Origin: T1Sed10-7 sp047921175
GTDB lineage: Bacteria; Actinomycetota; Nitriliruptoria; Nitriliruptorales; Nitriliruptoraceae
Length of the DNA: 42,741 nucleotides
Assembly: GCA_047921175.1 (NCBI GenBank)
Contig: JBLRWQ010000018.1
Span: 1-42,741, forward strand
Direction of reading: 5' to 3'
Of this stretch, positions 35,057-42,741 are shown in pieces. How positions within the stretch are numbered: position 1 is the first letter of the stretch; the number at the start of each line of letters is the position of its first letter. A program made the position numbers and the translations under genes. Under the pieces are notes generated by a model, which was given only the letters and a program-made list of their open reading frames with translations, was not told the origin of the DNA and made no database searches.

Positions 35057-35072
35057 GTCCCCGCGCTCACCC
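35041..35072. terminator. Hairpin terminator overlapping the TPR gene end
   Basis: Perfect 12-bp stem GGGTGAGCGCGG (35041-35052) and CCGCGCTCACCC (35061-35072) with an 8-nt loop that contains the TGA stop of the TPR gene. It ends the plus-strand unit and faces the convergent pknB end at 35081. Confidence 0.75.
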
Positions 35073-35080
35073 TGGCCGGG

Positions 35081-36832
35081 TCACGGCTCGGGTTCGGGAT
35101 CGTCCGGCTCCGGCTCGGGCTCCGGCTCGGGCTCCGGCTCCGGCTCGGGCTCCGGCTCGACCACCGGTGGTTCCGGTTCGGGTTCCGGTTCCGGTTCCGG
35201 CTCCGGGCCGAGCGAGATCACGATCGACACCGTCGTCCCGGGGTCGACCTGCTCACCGGGGGCCGGGTCCTGGCTGATCACGAACCCTGCCCCGACCGCG
35301 GGGGAGAAGATCCGGTCGTCGATGACCGGCTCGAGCTCGGCGTTGCGCAGCGTGTCCAGCGCGTTGTCCTCGGAGAAGTTCACGACCCGCGGGACGCGGA
35401 CCTGGGCCACCCCGACGCTGACGACCAGGTCGACGGCGGTGCCGGGCGCGACGTCCTCCCCCGGCGGCGGGTCCTGGTCGAGGACCGTCCGTGGGTTGCT
35501 GTCGGCGTCCTCCTCCTCGGTGGTGTCACCGAGCACGAGGTCGTTCTCGCGCAGCAGCGCCAGGGCGTCGTTCTCGCTCAGGCCCACCAGGCGGGGGACG
35601 GCGACCAGCTCCTCGCCCGCGGAGATGACCAGGTCGACCGCGCTGCCGGCCTCCACCTCGGTGTCGGCGGTCGGGTCCTGCCGGATCACCCGGCCCTCCT
35701 CCACCTCGTCGCTGGGCTCGGTGGTGACGGTGCCGAGCTCCAGCTCGGCCCGGGTCAGCCGGACCTCGGCGACGTCGAGCAGCTCGCCCGTGACGTCCGG
35801 GACCGTGACCAGCACCTCCTCCTCGCCGGCGAGCAGGTTGGCCAGCAGGACCCCACCACCGGCCAGGGCCAGCAGCGCGAGCACGACGAGCAGCGCGACG
35901 GTCAGGCCGCGCCGGCGCCGCTCCTGCTCGTGCGAGCGAGCCCCGCGGGCGACCGGGTCGGCAGTGAGCAGGGCGGTCTCGTCCGGGGGGAGCACGGCCG
36001 GTGCGGCCACGGGCTGCCCGGCACCGGCGCTGAGCAGGTCGCGGCGCATGTCGTCCGCGCCCTGGTAGCGGTTCGCCGGGTTCTTCGCCAGCGCCCGCAC
36101 CGTGATGGCCTCGGCCGCCGGCGAGATGGCCGGGTCCAGCTGCCGCGGCGGCCGCGGCTGCTCCTGGACGTGCTGGTAGGCCACGGTCACGGGCGAGTCG
36201 CCGGCGAAGGGCTGACGCCCGGTCAGGGCCTCGTAGAGGACGACGCCGAGGGAGTAGATGTCGCTGCGCGGGTCGACGTCGAGGCCCTGCGCCTGCTCCG
36301 GGCTGAGGTAGGCGGCGGTGCCGAGCACCGCCGCGGTGCGCGTGACGGTCTCGTTGCCGATCGCGCGCGCGATCCCGAAGTCCGTGACCTTCACGGAGCC
36401 GTCGTCGGCGAGCAGGATGTTCCCCGGCTTGATGTCGCGGTGGATCAGCCCCCGCTCGTGCGCGTAGGACAGCGCCGAGCAGACGTCGGCGACGACCTCC
36501 AGCGCGCGCTCCTCGGTCAGCCCGCCGGCAGCGATCGCCTGCTGCAGGGAGCGGCCCTCGACCAGTTCCATCACGATGTAGGGCTGGCCCTGGTCGGCGC
36601 CCGTGTCGTAGACCGCGACGAGGTTGGGGTGGTTGAGCCGGGCGACGTGTCGCGCCTCGTCCTGGAACCGTCGCGTGAAGCTCTCGTCCTCGCGGAAGCG
36701 TTCCAGGAGCAGCTTGATCGCGACCTCACGGCCGAGGGTCTGGTCGTAGGCGGCGTGGACCTCGGCCATGCCGCCGCGCCCGATGACCCGGCGCAGCTCG
36801 TAGCGGCCTGCCAGGATCCGTCCCTCACTCAC
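35081..36832 (-). CDS. pknB: Serine/threonine protein kinase with PASTA repeats
   Basis: Membrane kinase that senses peptidoglycan fragments or lipid II outside and phosphorylates division and cell-wall proteins inside. 583 residues from GTG 36832. Kinase domain: GRGGMAEV glycine loop (18-25), Lys40 (VAIKLL), HRDIKPGN (131-138), DFG (151-153), YLSPEQ. The membrane helix is about 311-333. Three PASTA repeats follow (about 342-409, 411-477, 478-546) and then a 35-residue proline/glutamate tail. A canonical PknB carries four PASTA repeats, so it has one fewer and an added tail. It closes the fhaA-fhaB-pstP-rodA-pbpA-pknB operon; no pknA lies between pbpA and pknB. Confidence 0.95.
   Translation of the reverse strand: MSEGRILAGRYELRRVIGRGGMAEVHAAYDQTLGREVAIKLLLERFREDESFTRRFQDEARHVARLNHPNLVAVYDTGADQGQPYIVMELVEGRSLQQAIAAGGLTEERALEVVADVCSALSYAHERGLIHRDIKPGNILLADDGSVKVTDFGIARAIGNETVTRTAAVLGTAAYLSPEQAQGLDVDPRSDIYSLGVVLYEALTGRQPFAGDSPVTVAYQHVQEQPRPPRQLDPAISPAAEAITVRALAKNPANRYQGADDMRRDLLSAGAGQPVAAPAVLPPDETALLTADPVARGARSHEQERRRRGLTVALLVVLALLALAGGGVLLANLLAGEEEVLVTVPDVTGELLDVAEVRLTRAELELGTVTTEPSDEVEEGRVIRQDPTADTEVEAGSAVDLVISAGEELVAVPRLVGLSENDALALLRENDLVLGDTTEEEDADSNPRTVLDQDPPPGEDVAPGTAVDLVVSVGVAQVRVPRVVNFSEDNALDTLRNAELEPVIDDRIFSPAVGAGFVISQDPAPGEQVDPGTTVSIVISLGPEPEPEPEPEPEPPVVEPEPEPEPEPEPEPEPEPDDPEPEP
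35086..35208 (-). repeat. Low-complexity tandem repeat encoding the PE-rich tail of PknB
   Basis: Imperfect repeats of a 6-nt unit (GGCTCG/GGCTCC and GGTTCC variants on the plus strand) encode a proline-glutamate alternation at the end of PknB. One non-repeat break occurs near 35161. Such tracts are prone to slippage and misassembly. Confidence 0.8.
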
Positions 36833-36880
36833 GTGGTGCCTCCGGGGGGTGTTCAGGCGTCGGTCGAGGCTAGCAACGGG

Positions 36881-38332
36881 TCACCTCGCCCCGGCGATGG
36901 CGGCGGCGAGCACCTGCCGGGCGATCGGGACGGCGGTGCCGGTGCCCTCCGCTCCCGGCACGGCGACGGCGATCGCCACCTCGTCGCCGGCGAACCCGAT
37001 GAACCACGACACCGAGGGCGCGCCGGGTGCGGTCTGCGCCGTGCCGGTCTTGCCCCCCACCTCGACACCGTCGATGCGGGCGGCCCCGCCGGTGGCGCCG
37101 GGACCCTCCACGGCGTCGACCATCAGGGCGCGCAGCTGCTGGGCGGTGCGGGGCGAGATCGGTCGGCCGTCGCCGGGTGGGGTCTCCCAGCGACCGATGT
37201 CGGCGCCGCGGACGATGCGGCCGTCAGGGTCGCGGACGGTGGCGACGAGGTGCGGGCGCAGCAGCTGCCCCCCGTTGGCGACGGTCGCCGCCACCATCGC
37301 CATCTGGAGCACGGAGGCCTGCACGTCGCGCTGGCCGATCGCGCTCTGTGCCGTCGCGGGGACGTCCTGCTCGCGCGGGATCGCGCTGGCCGCGGCCGGG
37401 AGCTCCAGCGGTGGGGCGCGGTTGAAGCCGAACGCCTCGGCCTGGTCGGCCAGGGTCTGGTCGCCGAGCTCGATCCCGAGCCGGGCGAAGACGGTGTTGC
37501 AGGAGCGCCGGAACGCGGTCTGCAGGGTGGCGTCGTCCCCGTCGCCGCACCTCGCCCCGCCGAAGTTCGAGATGTCCTGCGTGGTCTGGGGCACGTCGAA
37601 GGTGGTCTCGTTCGGGAAGGTCCGGCTGGGGTCGCTGCCGGCCTCCAGCGCGGCTGCGGCGACGATGACCTTGAAGGTCGATCCGGGGGGGTAGAGCTCG
37701 CCGGTGGCGCGGTCCACCAGCGGCCGATCCGGCGCGTCCCGCAGCGGCGCCCAGGCCTCGTTGATCTCGCGCGTGTCGTGGCTGGACAGCGGGTTGGGAT
37801 CGAAGGTCGGGTTCGCGTAGCTGGCGAGCACCGCCCCGTTGCGCGGGTCGAGCACCACCACGGCCCCCTCACGCCCGCCGAGCGCGTCCCGGGCGGCGCG
37901 CTGCACGGCGGGGTCCAGCGTCAGCTCCACGGCGTTCCCCGGTCGCTGCGAGCCCCCGAGCAGCTCGCCGAGGTTCTGGGCCACCACCTCGGTGGTGCGG
38001 CCGGTGAGCTCGTCGTTGAGGGCGCGCTCCAGGCCCGAGCGCTGCAGCACGATCGAGTAGTAGCCGGTGATGTGGGCGTACAGCTCGGGTTCCGCGTAGC
38101 GGCGCAGGTAGCGGTACTGCCCCTCCTCGGTGCGGAGGCTACGCGCGATCGCCTCCTCGCCGACCACGATCGGCCCGCGCTCGATCGCGTACTCCCGGAT
38201 GATCACGCGGCGGTTGGCGGGGTGGTTCGCGAGCTCGTCGGCCTGCAGCAGGCTGATGACGTTCAGGTTCACGAACAGGGCGCCGAACAGCACGAGCACC
38301 ACGACACCCATGCGCTGGATCTGCCGGTTCAC
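36881..38332 (-). CDS. pbpA: Penicillin-binding protein, transpeptidase (PbpA)
   Basis: Class B penicillin-binding protein that cross-links peptidoglycan during elongation or septation. 483 residues with an N-terminal membrane anchor (about 8-28). The three transpeptidase motifs are present: STFK (Ser218, Lys221), SCN (277-279) and KTG (428-430). The N-domain with RVIIREYAIERGPIVV is typical of the actinobacterial PbpA, which is shorter than PBP2. GTG 38332 overlaps the stop of rodA (GTGA), so the elongation transpeptidase is made with its SEDS partner. It lies 48 nt upstream of pknB. Confidence 0.95.
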   Translation of the reverse strand: MNRQIQRMGVVVLVLFGALFVNLNVISLLQADELANHPANRRVIIREYAIERGPIVVGEEAIARSLRTEEGQYRYLRRYAEPELYAHITGYYSIVLQRSGLERALNDELTGRTTEVVAQNLGELLGGSQRPGNAVELTLDPAVQRAARDALGGREGAVVVLDPRNGAVLASYANPTFDPNPLSSHDTREINEAWAPLRDAPDRPLVDRATGELYPPGSTFKVIVAAAALEAGSDPSRTFPNETTFDVPQTTQDISNFGGARCGDGDDATLQTAFRRSCNTVFARLGIELGDQTLADQAEAFGFNRAPPLELPAAASAIPREQDVPATAQSAIGQRDVQASVLQMAMVAATVANGGQLLRPHLVATVRDPDGRIVRGADIGRWETPPGDGRPISPRTAQQLRALMVDAVEGPGATGGAARIDGVEVGGKTGTAQTAPGAPSVSWFIGFAGDEVAIAVAVPGAEGTGTAVPIARQVLAAAIAGAR

Positions 38333-39684
38333 GAGCGTGACCTCCGGCTCGTGGCGGTACCGGCCGAGTGCCCGAGCGCGGCACCACGGGACTCGTCGCT
38401 GATGCGCAGCAGCAGCGCGATGAGCAGGTAGTTCGACAGCAACGAGGACCCGCCGTAGGACACGAAGGGCAGGGTGATGCCGGTCAGCGGCACCAGGCGG
38501 GTCAGCCCGCCGATGATCACGAAGGTCTGGAAGGCGAGGAGCACCGTCAGCCCGGTCGCGAGCAGGGTCGCGAACTCGTCATGGGCCGTCTGCGCGATGC
38601 GGAGCCCACGGATCGCGAGCGCGAGGTACAGCAGCAGGACCGCCGTTGCGCCCAGCAGGCCCAGCTCCTCTCCGATCACCACGAAGATCGCGTCGGTGGC
38701 CGAGAAGGGCACGTCCTGCGGTCGCCCGAACCCGAGCCCGGTCCCCGTGAGTCCACCCGTCGCCAGGGCGAACAGGCTCTGCGCCAGCTGGTACCCGGCG
38801 CCGGACACGTCCGTCCACGGGTCGAGCCAGATGCCCACCCGGACCCGGACATGGCCGAACAGCTGGTAGGCGATCGTCGCGCCGATCGCGAAGGCCACGG
38901 CGCCGAGCACCGGGTAGGCGAGCCGCCCCGTCGCGACGTACACCATGGCGATGAACGTGCCGAAGAACAGCAGCGCCGAGCCGAGGTCGCGCAGGCCCGC
39001 CATGATCACCAGCGCCGTGCCCGTGGCCACCAGCAGCGGTGCGAGGTGGCGCGGTGCCGGGAGCAGCACCGGCCCGAACCGGTAGGTCGCCACCGACAGC
39101 AGCGCGCGGTTGCGTTCCAGGTAGGCGGCCAGGAAGACCACCATGGTCAGCTTCGCGAGCTCCCCCGGCTGGAAGCGCATCCCGGCCACGTCGATCCACA
39201 GCTGCGCGCCGTTGATGACCCCGGCGGTCAGCCCCGGTACCAGGGGGGCGAGCAGGAGCACGATGGTCGCGAGCCCGAAGGTGTACTGGAGCCGCCCGAG
39301 ACGACGGACCTCGCGCACGAGCAGCAGGACGAGGCAGAAGGCCCCGATCGACACCGCGGTCCACACCGCCTGGGCCGCTGCCAGCTCGCTCCCGGTGGCC
39401 ACATCGACGCGCTGGACGAACACGAGCCCGAGCCCGTTCAGCAGGAACGCGATCGGCAGCAGGGTCGGGTCCGCGTCCGGGGCCATGGTCCGCACCGTCA
39501 GGTGGGCGACGATGGCGATCACCGCCATCGCCACGCCGGTGATCAGCGCCGATGGCGGCAGCTCGCTGGAGCGGGACCAGCCGAGCAGGACGCCGGCGGC
39601 GGAGGAGACGAGCACGGCACCGGCGAGCAGCCTCGCCTCGGTGGCTCGTGGACCGTCCCCGGTGACCACCGACGCCGCCGTCAT
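38329..39684 (-). CDS. rodA: SEDS-family peptidoglycan glycosyltransferase RodA
   Basis: Multi-pass membrane polymerase that makes glycan strands from lipid II, paired with PbpA. 451 residues with about ten membrane segments. Family motifs: GLATIVLLLAPL, WIDVAGMRFQPGELAKL, RDLGSALLFFGTFIAMVYVA and the C-terminal TLPFVSYGGSSLLSNYLLIALLLRI. The start at ATG 39684 overlaps the stop of pstP (ATGA), and its stop overlaps the start of pbpA (GTGA). The C-terminal tail after the last helix is short and polar (SRGAALGHSAGTATSRRSRS). Confidence 0.95.
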   Translation of the reverse strand: MTAASVVTGDGPRATEARLLAGAVLVSSAAGVLLGWSRSSELPPSALITGVAMAVIAIVAHLTVRTMAPDADPTLLPIAFLLNGLGLVFVQRVDVATGSELAAAQAVWTAVSIGAFCLVLLLVREVRRLGRLQYTFGLATIVLLLAPLVPGLTAGVINGAQLWIDVAGMRFQPGELAKLTMVVFLAAYLERNRALLSVATYRFGPVLLPAPRHLAPLLVATGTALVIMAGLRDLGSALLFFGTFIAMVYVATGRLAYPVLGAVAFAIGATIAYQLFGHVRVRVGIWLDPWTDVSGAGYQLAQSLFALATGGLTGTGLGFGRPQDVPFSATDAIFVVIGEELGLLGATAVLLLYLALAIRGLRIAQTAHDEFATLLATGLTVLLAFQTFVIIGGLTRLVPLTGITLPFVSYGGSSLLSNYLLIALLLRISDESRGAALGHSAGTATSRRSRS

Positions 39685-40925
39685 GCGCCGTCGTCCGGCT
39701 CGTCGTCCGGCTCCTCGTCCTCGGCCTCGTCGTCCTCCGCCTCGCGCAGCGGGATGTTGCGCACGATGGCCCGGGCATCGCCGAGGTCTGCAGCCGGCCG
39801 GCCCGACTCGAGCTGGGTCCGGTACCACAGCGGCACCTCATCGAGGGTCAGCTCGGAGCGTTCGGCGACCCGGTAGAGCTCGATCGGGCCGAGCTCGCGG
39901 TTGATGCCCTCGAAGATCACGATCTGGGCGCCGTCGAGCCCGACGAAGTAGCTGCGCGACAGCAGGAACTGGGTCCCGCCGAACAGCAGCCCGCCGATGA
40001 CCACGAGCGCCAGCACGATGGCACCGGCCTTGCCCAGGATCGCGCCGACCGAGCGACCGTCGTCCTCCTCCTGCTCGCCTCGGAGCGGGCTGTCCCGGCT
40101 GAGGGAGGCGTAGCGGCCCATCTCGCCGGCCCAGGGCCGGTCGTCGGAGTCGACCCGGCTGGAGATCGTGATGGTGGGGTGTCGGGGACCCTCGGCGGCG
40201 TCCGGATCGTCGTAGCGCAGCAGGAGGACCGTGATGTTGTCCGGACCACCGGCCTCGTTGGCGCGGTCGATCAGGGCACTGATCGCCTCGTCCGGGTCCT
40301 CGGTCTCCTCGAGCGTGCGGGCGATGACCTCGTCCTCGACCACGCCGGTCAGGCCGTCGGAGCAGAGCAGGAGCTGGTCGCCGGCCTGCAGCTCCAGCGA
40401 CATCGAGTCCACGTCCACGTCCCAGGACACGCCGATGGCGCGGGTCACCACGGAGCGCTGCGGGTGACGGGCGGCCTCCTCGCGGGTGATCTGGCCCTCG
40501 TCGACGAGGTGCTGCACGAGGGTGTGGTCGTCGGTCAGCTGGCTGAAGTGGCCCTCGCGCAGCAGGTACGCACGGGAGTCGCCGACGTGGGCGACGTGGA
40601 GGCGGCGGCCCTCGACCAGCGCGGCGGTGAGGGTCGTCCCCATGCCCCGGTAGTTCGGGTTGGCGGCGGCCAGCTCGGACACCCGCTCGTTGGCGGAGAC
40701 CACCGCGGCACGCAGCGCCGTCACCGCCGCCGCGTGGTCCGGGAAGATGCGTCCGTCGAGCTGCTCCACGGGCTCGAGCGCCGTGGCCGAGGCGACCTCA
40801 CCGGCGAGGTGGCCGCCCATACCGTCGGCGACCGCGAACACGCTGTCACGCACCAGCAGGGCGTCCTCGTTGCCCTCACGGACCTTGCCGACGTCGCTGC
40901 GTCCCGTCGCCACGAGCCGCCTCAT
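39681..40925 (-). CDS. pstP: PP2C-type Ser/Thr protein phosphatase
   Basis: Removes phosphates placed by PknB and other kinases. 414 residues. Metal-dependent phosphatase domain 1-240: VREGNEDALL, ADGMGGH (Asp34), HVGDSRAYLLREG, LLLCSDGLTG (Asp190) and GGPDNITVLL (Asp229). A juxtamembrane linker precedes one membrane helix (about 298-320), then an external domain and a very acidic tail (EAEDDEAEDEEPDDEPDDGA). The same layout occurs in mycobacterial PstP, here with a longer acidic tail. ATG 40925 overlaps the fhaB stop by 4 bp, and its own stop overlaps the rodA start. Confidence 0.95.
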   Translation of the reverse strand: MRRLVATGRSDVGKVREGNEDALLVRDSVFAVADGMGGHLAGEVASATALEPVEQLDGRIFPDHAAAVTALRAAVVSANERVSELAAANPNYRGMGTTLTAALVEGRRLHVAHVGDSRAYLLREGHFSQLTDDHTLVQHLVDEGQITREEAARHPQRSVVTRAIGVSWDVDVDSMSLELQAGDQLLLCSDGLTGVVEDEVIARTLEETEDPDEAISALIDRANEAGGPDNITVLLLRYDDPDAAEGPRHPTITISSRVDSDDRPWAGEMGRYASLSRDSPLRGEQEEDDGRSVGAILGKAGAIVLALVVIGGLLFGGTQFLLSRSYFVGLDGAQIVIFEGINRELGPIELYRVAERSELTLDEVPLWYRTQLESGRPAADLGDARAIVRNIPLREAEDDEAEDEEPDDEPDDGA

Positions 40926-41392
40926 CGACGCACCTCGATGCGGGTCTTGCCGACCCGGACGTGGTCGCCGACCGCGAGCGGGGTCGGACGGGTGACCTTG
41001 GCCCCGTTGAGGAAGGTGCCGTTGGTGGAGCCGAGGTCGCGGACGGACCAGCTGCCGTCGTCCGGGAGGACCTCGGCGTGTTCGTCGGAGACGTAGACAT
41101 CCTCGAGGTGGACGTCAGCGCTCGGCCCACGGCCGAGGACGACCCCGTGCCCGGAGAGGGGGATGACCGCCGGCTTGCCGTTCTGCGTGTGGACGACGAG
41201 CTCCTTCGGGATGCGACGCGATCGCCGGTTGGGCTCGGACGGCGCGGCGACGGCGGGCCGTGGAGCGGGGGAGGAGGAGGTCCGGCGCGCGGGCGCGAGC
41301 TCGTTCGCGAAGACCCGTACGGTCCGCGCGACGAACAGGTACAGCAGGATGAGCAGCCCGAACTTGAGCAGGGTGAGCAGCTCGATCGGCAC
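40922..41392 (-). CDS. fhaB: FHA-domain protein FhaB
   Basis: 156 residues: an N-terminal membrane helix (about 7-25, LLKFGLLILLYLFVARTV), a basic/proline linker (SEPNRRSRRIPKEL), and a phosphothreonine-binding FHA domain (about 64-156) with GRGPSADVHLEDVYVSDEHA and GSTNGTFLNG. It is a substrate and partner of PknB in Mycobacterium, linking kinase signals to cell-wall proteins. GTG 41392 gives the family N-terminus and lies 1 nt after the fhaA stop. The stop overlaps the pstP start (ATGA). Confidence 0.93.
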   Translation of the reverse strand: MPIELLTLLKFGLLILLYLFVARTVRVFANELAPARRTSSSPAPRPAVAAPSEPNRRSRRIPKELVVHTQNGKPAVIPLSGHGVVLGRGPSADVHLEDVYVSDEHAEVLPDDGSWSVRDLGSTNGTFLNGAKVTRPTPLAVGDHVRVGKTRIEVRR

Positions 41393-41393
41393 G

Positions 41394-42227
41394 TCAGCCC
41401 CCCACGAGCTCGAGGAGGGCGTCGCCGAGCTCCACCTGGTCGCCGGCGGCGATGGGGTGCTCGGCGGCACGGCGGCCGTTGACCCGGGTGCCGTTGGTCG
41501 AGCCGAGGTCGACGACCCACCAGCGCTCGCCGCGGCGCACGAAGGCCGCGTGCTCGCGGGACACGGTGCTGTCGGTGATGGTCAGGTCGCAGCGGTCGAG
41601 CCGGCCGGCGGTGAGCCGGCTGCCCTGCAGCGACAGGGTGGTCCCCACGTTGCTCTGCGCACGTCGCACGACGAGGTGCAGTCCGGCGACCGCGGGTCCG
41701 GACACGACCTGGGTCTGGTCGAAGCCGCTGCGTTGCTGGGGGTGCCCCGGCGCTGGTGCACCACCCGACGGCGCTCCGGCCGGGGGACCCAGCGGGGAGG
41801 CGGGCGGGGCCCCCGCCCGGGCCGACGGCGCCGCGGGTCCAGCAGTCGGTGGTGCATCCACCGCCTCGACCCGGCCGGTGAGGCGGAAACGGCCGAGCTT
41901 CACCTCGTCATCCACGATGATCCTGGCCTTGGCGGGGCCGCGCAGAAGCCATCCCCGCTCGGCAGCGGTACGGACCACGACCTCCGCGAGCTCGCGTGGG
42001 AGTGACGCGCCGAAACCCTCGAGCCGCTCGTGGTCCTTCGTCCCGACGGTGATCCGGTAGACGTTCGGGACCACCACGCCGTCGGCCATGACGTGCTGGT
42101 TGTCCTCGGCGTAGCGCTGCACCGCCTTGGCAAGCTCGATCGGCTGGATGCCGGATCGGAAGGCGCGCGAGAAGAAGCCCTCGACGGCGCCCTCGAGGCG
42201 CCGCTCGAACTCCTGGAGCACGCCCAT
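41394..42227 (-). CDS. fhaA: FHA-domain protein FhaA with N-terminal DUF3662 domain
   Basis: 277 residues. Residues 1-115 are the FhaA N-terminal domain (DUF3662: MGVLQEFERRLEGAVEGFFSRAF, IQPIELAKAVQRYAEDNQHVM), then a proline/glycine/alanine-rich linker, and a C-terminal FHA domain (about 183-277) with AGRLDRCDLTITDSTVSREHA and GSTNGTRVNG. In Mycobacterium FhaA binds phosphorylated pseudokinase MviN and moderates peptidoglycan synthesis. ATG 42227 has GGAGG close upstream (3 nt spacing). It is the first gene of the operon; a TACGCT -10-like hexamer at 42344-42349 (minus) would start the transcript about 110 nt upstream. Confidence 0.94.
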   Translation of the reverse strand: MGVLQEFERRLEGAVEGFFSRAFRSGIQPIELAKAVQRYAEDNQHVMADGVVVPNVYRITVGTKDHERLEGFGASLPRELAEVVVRTAAERGWLLRGPAKARIIVDDEVKLGRFRLTGRVEAVDAPPTAGPAAPSARAGAPPASPLGPPAGAPSGGAPAPGHPQQRSGFDQTQVVSGPAVAGLHLVVRRAQSNVGTTLSLQGSRLTAGRLDRCDLTITDSTVSREHAAFVRRGERWWVVDLGSTNGTRVNGRRAAEHPIAAGDQVELGDALLELVGG

Positions 42228-42424
42228 GGACCTCCACCCGTGCCGGTGCTGTCGCGGGGTCGGGCCGCCGTTGGCGCCCTCGCGCCGGCAGACCCGGCGA
42301 CCGTCCGCCGACACGGTGGTCCGTGTGGCGTTGGCCGGCCGCGAGCGTAGCCGAGCAGGCTGGTGATCCGACCCGTCCGAACGGGGTCGTAGGAGGTGGT
42401 CCCGGCGCTCTGGCAGCTGGTGCG

Positions 42425-42454
42425 TTGGCCGGTTGCTGAGCGTGGTGGTACCGT
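42425..42454 (+). promoter_or_regulatory. Candidate promoter of tRNA-Leu
   Basis: TTGGCC (42425-42430), an 18-nt spacer and TACCGT (42449-42454) form a plausible sigma-A-type pair, with transcription starting about 7 nt before the tRNA. Confidence 0.4.
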
Positions 42455-42467
42455 CCGCGACTCACCC

Positions 42468-42554
42468 GGGCGGGTGGCGGAATTGGCAGACGCGCACGGT
42501 TCAGGTCCGTGTGTCCTTATGGACATGGGGGTTCAAGTCCCCCCTCGCCCACCA
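42468..42554 (+). tRNA. tRNA-Leu (CAG anticodon)
   Basis: 87 nt including an encoded CCA. Acceptor GGGCGGG/CTCGCCC (one G-T pair), anticodon stem CACGG/CCGTG with loop TTCAGGT (anticodon CAG, reading CUG), a long class II variable arm TGTCC-TTAT-GGACA, and T arm GGGGG-TTCAAGT-CCCCC. The tRNA next to fhaA in M. tuberculosis is also tRNA-Leu, which supports the conserved order. Confidence 0.96.
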
Positions 42555-42569
42555 CCTTCGTAGGCCGGT

Positions 42570-42741
42570 CTAGCGGCCCGTGACGCCAGAATCGCTCGAA
42601 CGCCCTCGCCACCCGCGGGGGCGTTTCGCATGCCGGTGACAACGGATCGACAACATCCTGCTCGCGGGCGTGTCGTCGCGCTCGCGCTGGATCCGTTCGC
42701 GGTAGGCCAGGACCTCGCTCAGGCGCACGCGGCGGATCCGT
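42570..42741 (-). CDS. 3' part of an excisionase/HTH-like DNA-binding protein (runs off the window)
   Basis: Minus-strand frame open from base 42740 to a TAG at 42570, 56 residues visible. The first part, RIRRVRLSEVLAYRERIQRERDD, matches the end of excisionase-family helix-turn-helix domains of the RxxRVRLxDVLAYRE type, found in phage excisionases and in antitoxins of PIN-domain toxins. The remaining 30 residues (from TPASRM) look unlike a conserved tail and are translated across the likely tRNA terminator, suggesting a frame that reads into unrelated DNA next to the tRNA-Leu 3' end. It could be a degraded copy; the start is outside the window. Confidence 0.55.
   Translation of the reverse strand, partial: RIRRVRLSEVLAYRERIQRERDDTPASRMLSIRCHRHAKRPRGWRGRSSDSGVTGR
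42599..42625 (+). terminator. Probable tRNA-Leu terminator
   Basis: AACGCCC (42599-42605) can pair with GGGCGTT downstream, followed by further T residues, about 45 nt after the tRNA end. It overlaps the partial minus-strand reading frame. Confidence 0.5.

Noticed and set aside
35086..35208. CRISPR-like or satellite repeat
   Set aside because: The repeats are short (about 6 nt), contiguous, without spacers and in frame with PknB, so they are a coding low-complexity tail.

Overview
The window is very GC-rich chromosomal DNA with GTG as well as ATG starts, many 4-bp GTGA/ATGA gene overlaps, and DnaA-box-like TTGTCCACA sites. Together with CrgA, a class E sortase, FhaA/FhaB, PstP, PknB, PbpA and RodA this points to the phylum Actinomycetota. 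A deep-branching class such as Nitriliruptoria is possible but cannot be settled by reading. I see no insertion sequence, CRISPR array or rRNA.

Region 1 (1-13102) is a hydrogenase locus. A truncated P1B-type metal ATPase with a C-terminal hemerythrin domain lies divergent from hypF-hypC-hypD-hypE and a membrane-anchored alpha/beta hydrolase. Facing them on the minus strand is a complete group 3b (NADP-linked, sulfhydrogenase-type) [NiFe]-hydrogenase operon in the order beta (two 4Fe-4S), gamma (FAD/NADP), delta (small), alpha (large), followed by a maturation protease. hypA and hypB are not in the window.

Region 2 (13103-25830) is mixed metabolism and housekeeping: a small coiled-coil membrane protein, a MarR regulator, a PlsC acyltransferase, a second alpha/beta hydrolase, a DHDPS-family aldolase, metX-metY (methionine synthesis via O-acetylhomoserine), an aldo/keto reductase, tRNA-Ala(UGC), a DUF5658-like membrane protein, a secreted DUF11 protein, a UDP-glucuronate-decarboxylase-like epimerase overlapping a gamma-glutamyltransferase, and a zinc-ribbon membrane protein.

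Region 3 (25830-42560) matches the conserved actinobacterial origin-proximal neighbourhood (crgA, trpG, then pknB-pbpA-rodA-pstP-fhaB-fhaA on the minus strand, then tRNA-Leu, as in Mycobacterium). Inserted here are a class E sortase with a small partner, a polyprenyl diphosphate synthase, a degenerate acyl-CoA-synthetase-like protein coupled to trpG, a Lon-like PDZ protease coupled to a site-2 protease, and a baeRF/eRF1-like protein with a TPR partner. The genes from fhaA to pknB form one operon for phospho-signalling control of cell-wall elongation and division; pknA is absent. Two clusters of DnaA-box-like sites (14.2 kb and 25.85 kb) lie away from any dnaA gene. To the right of tRNA-Leu is the 3' end of an excisionase/HTH-like gene, which may mark the edge of an integrated element.
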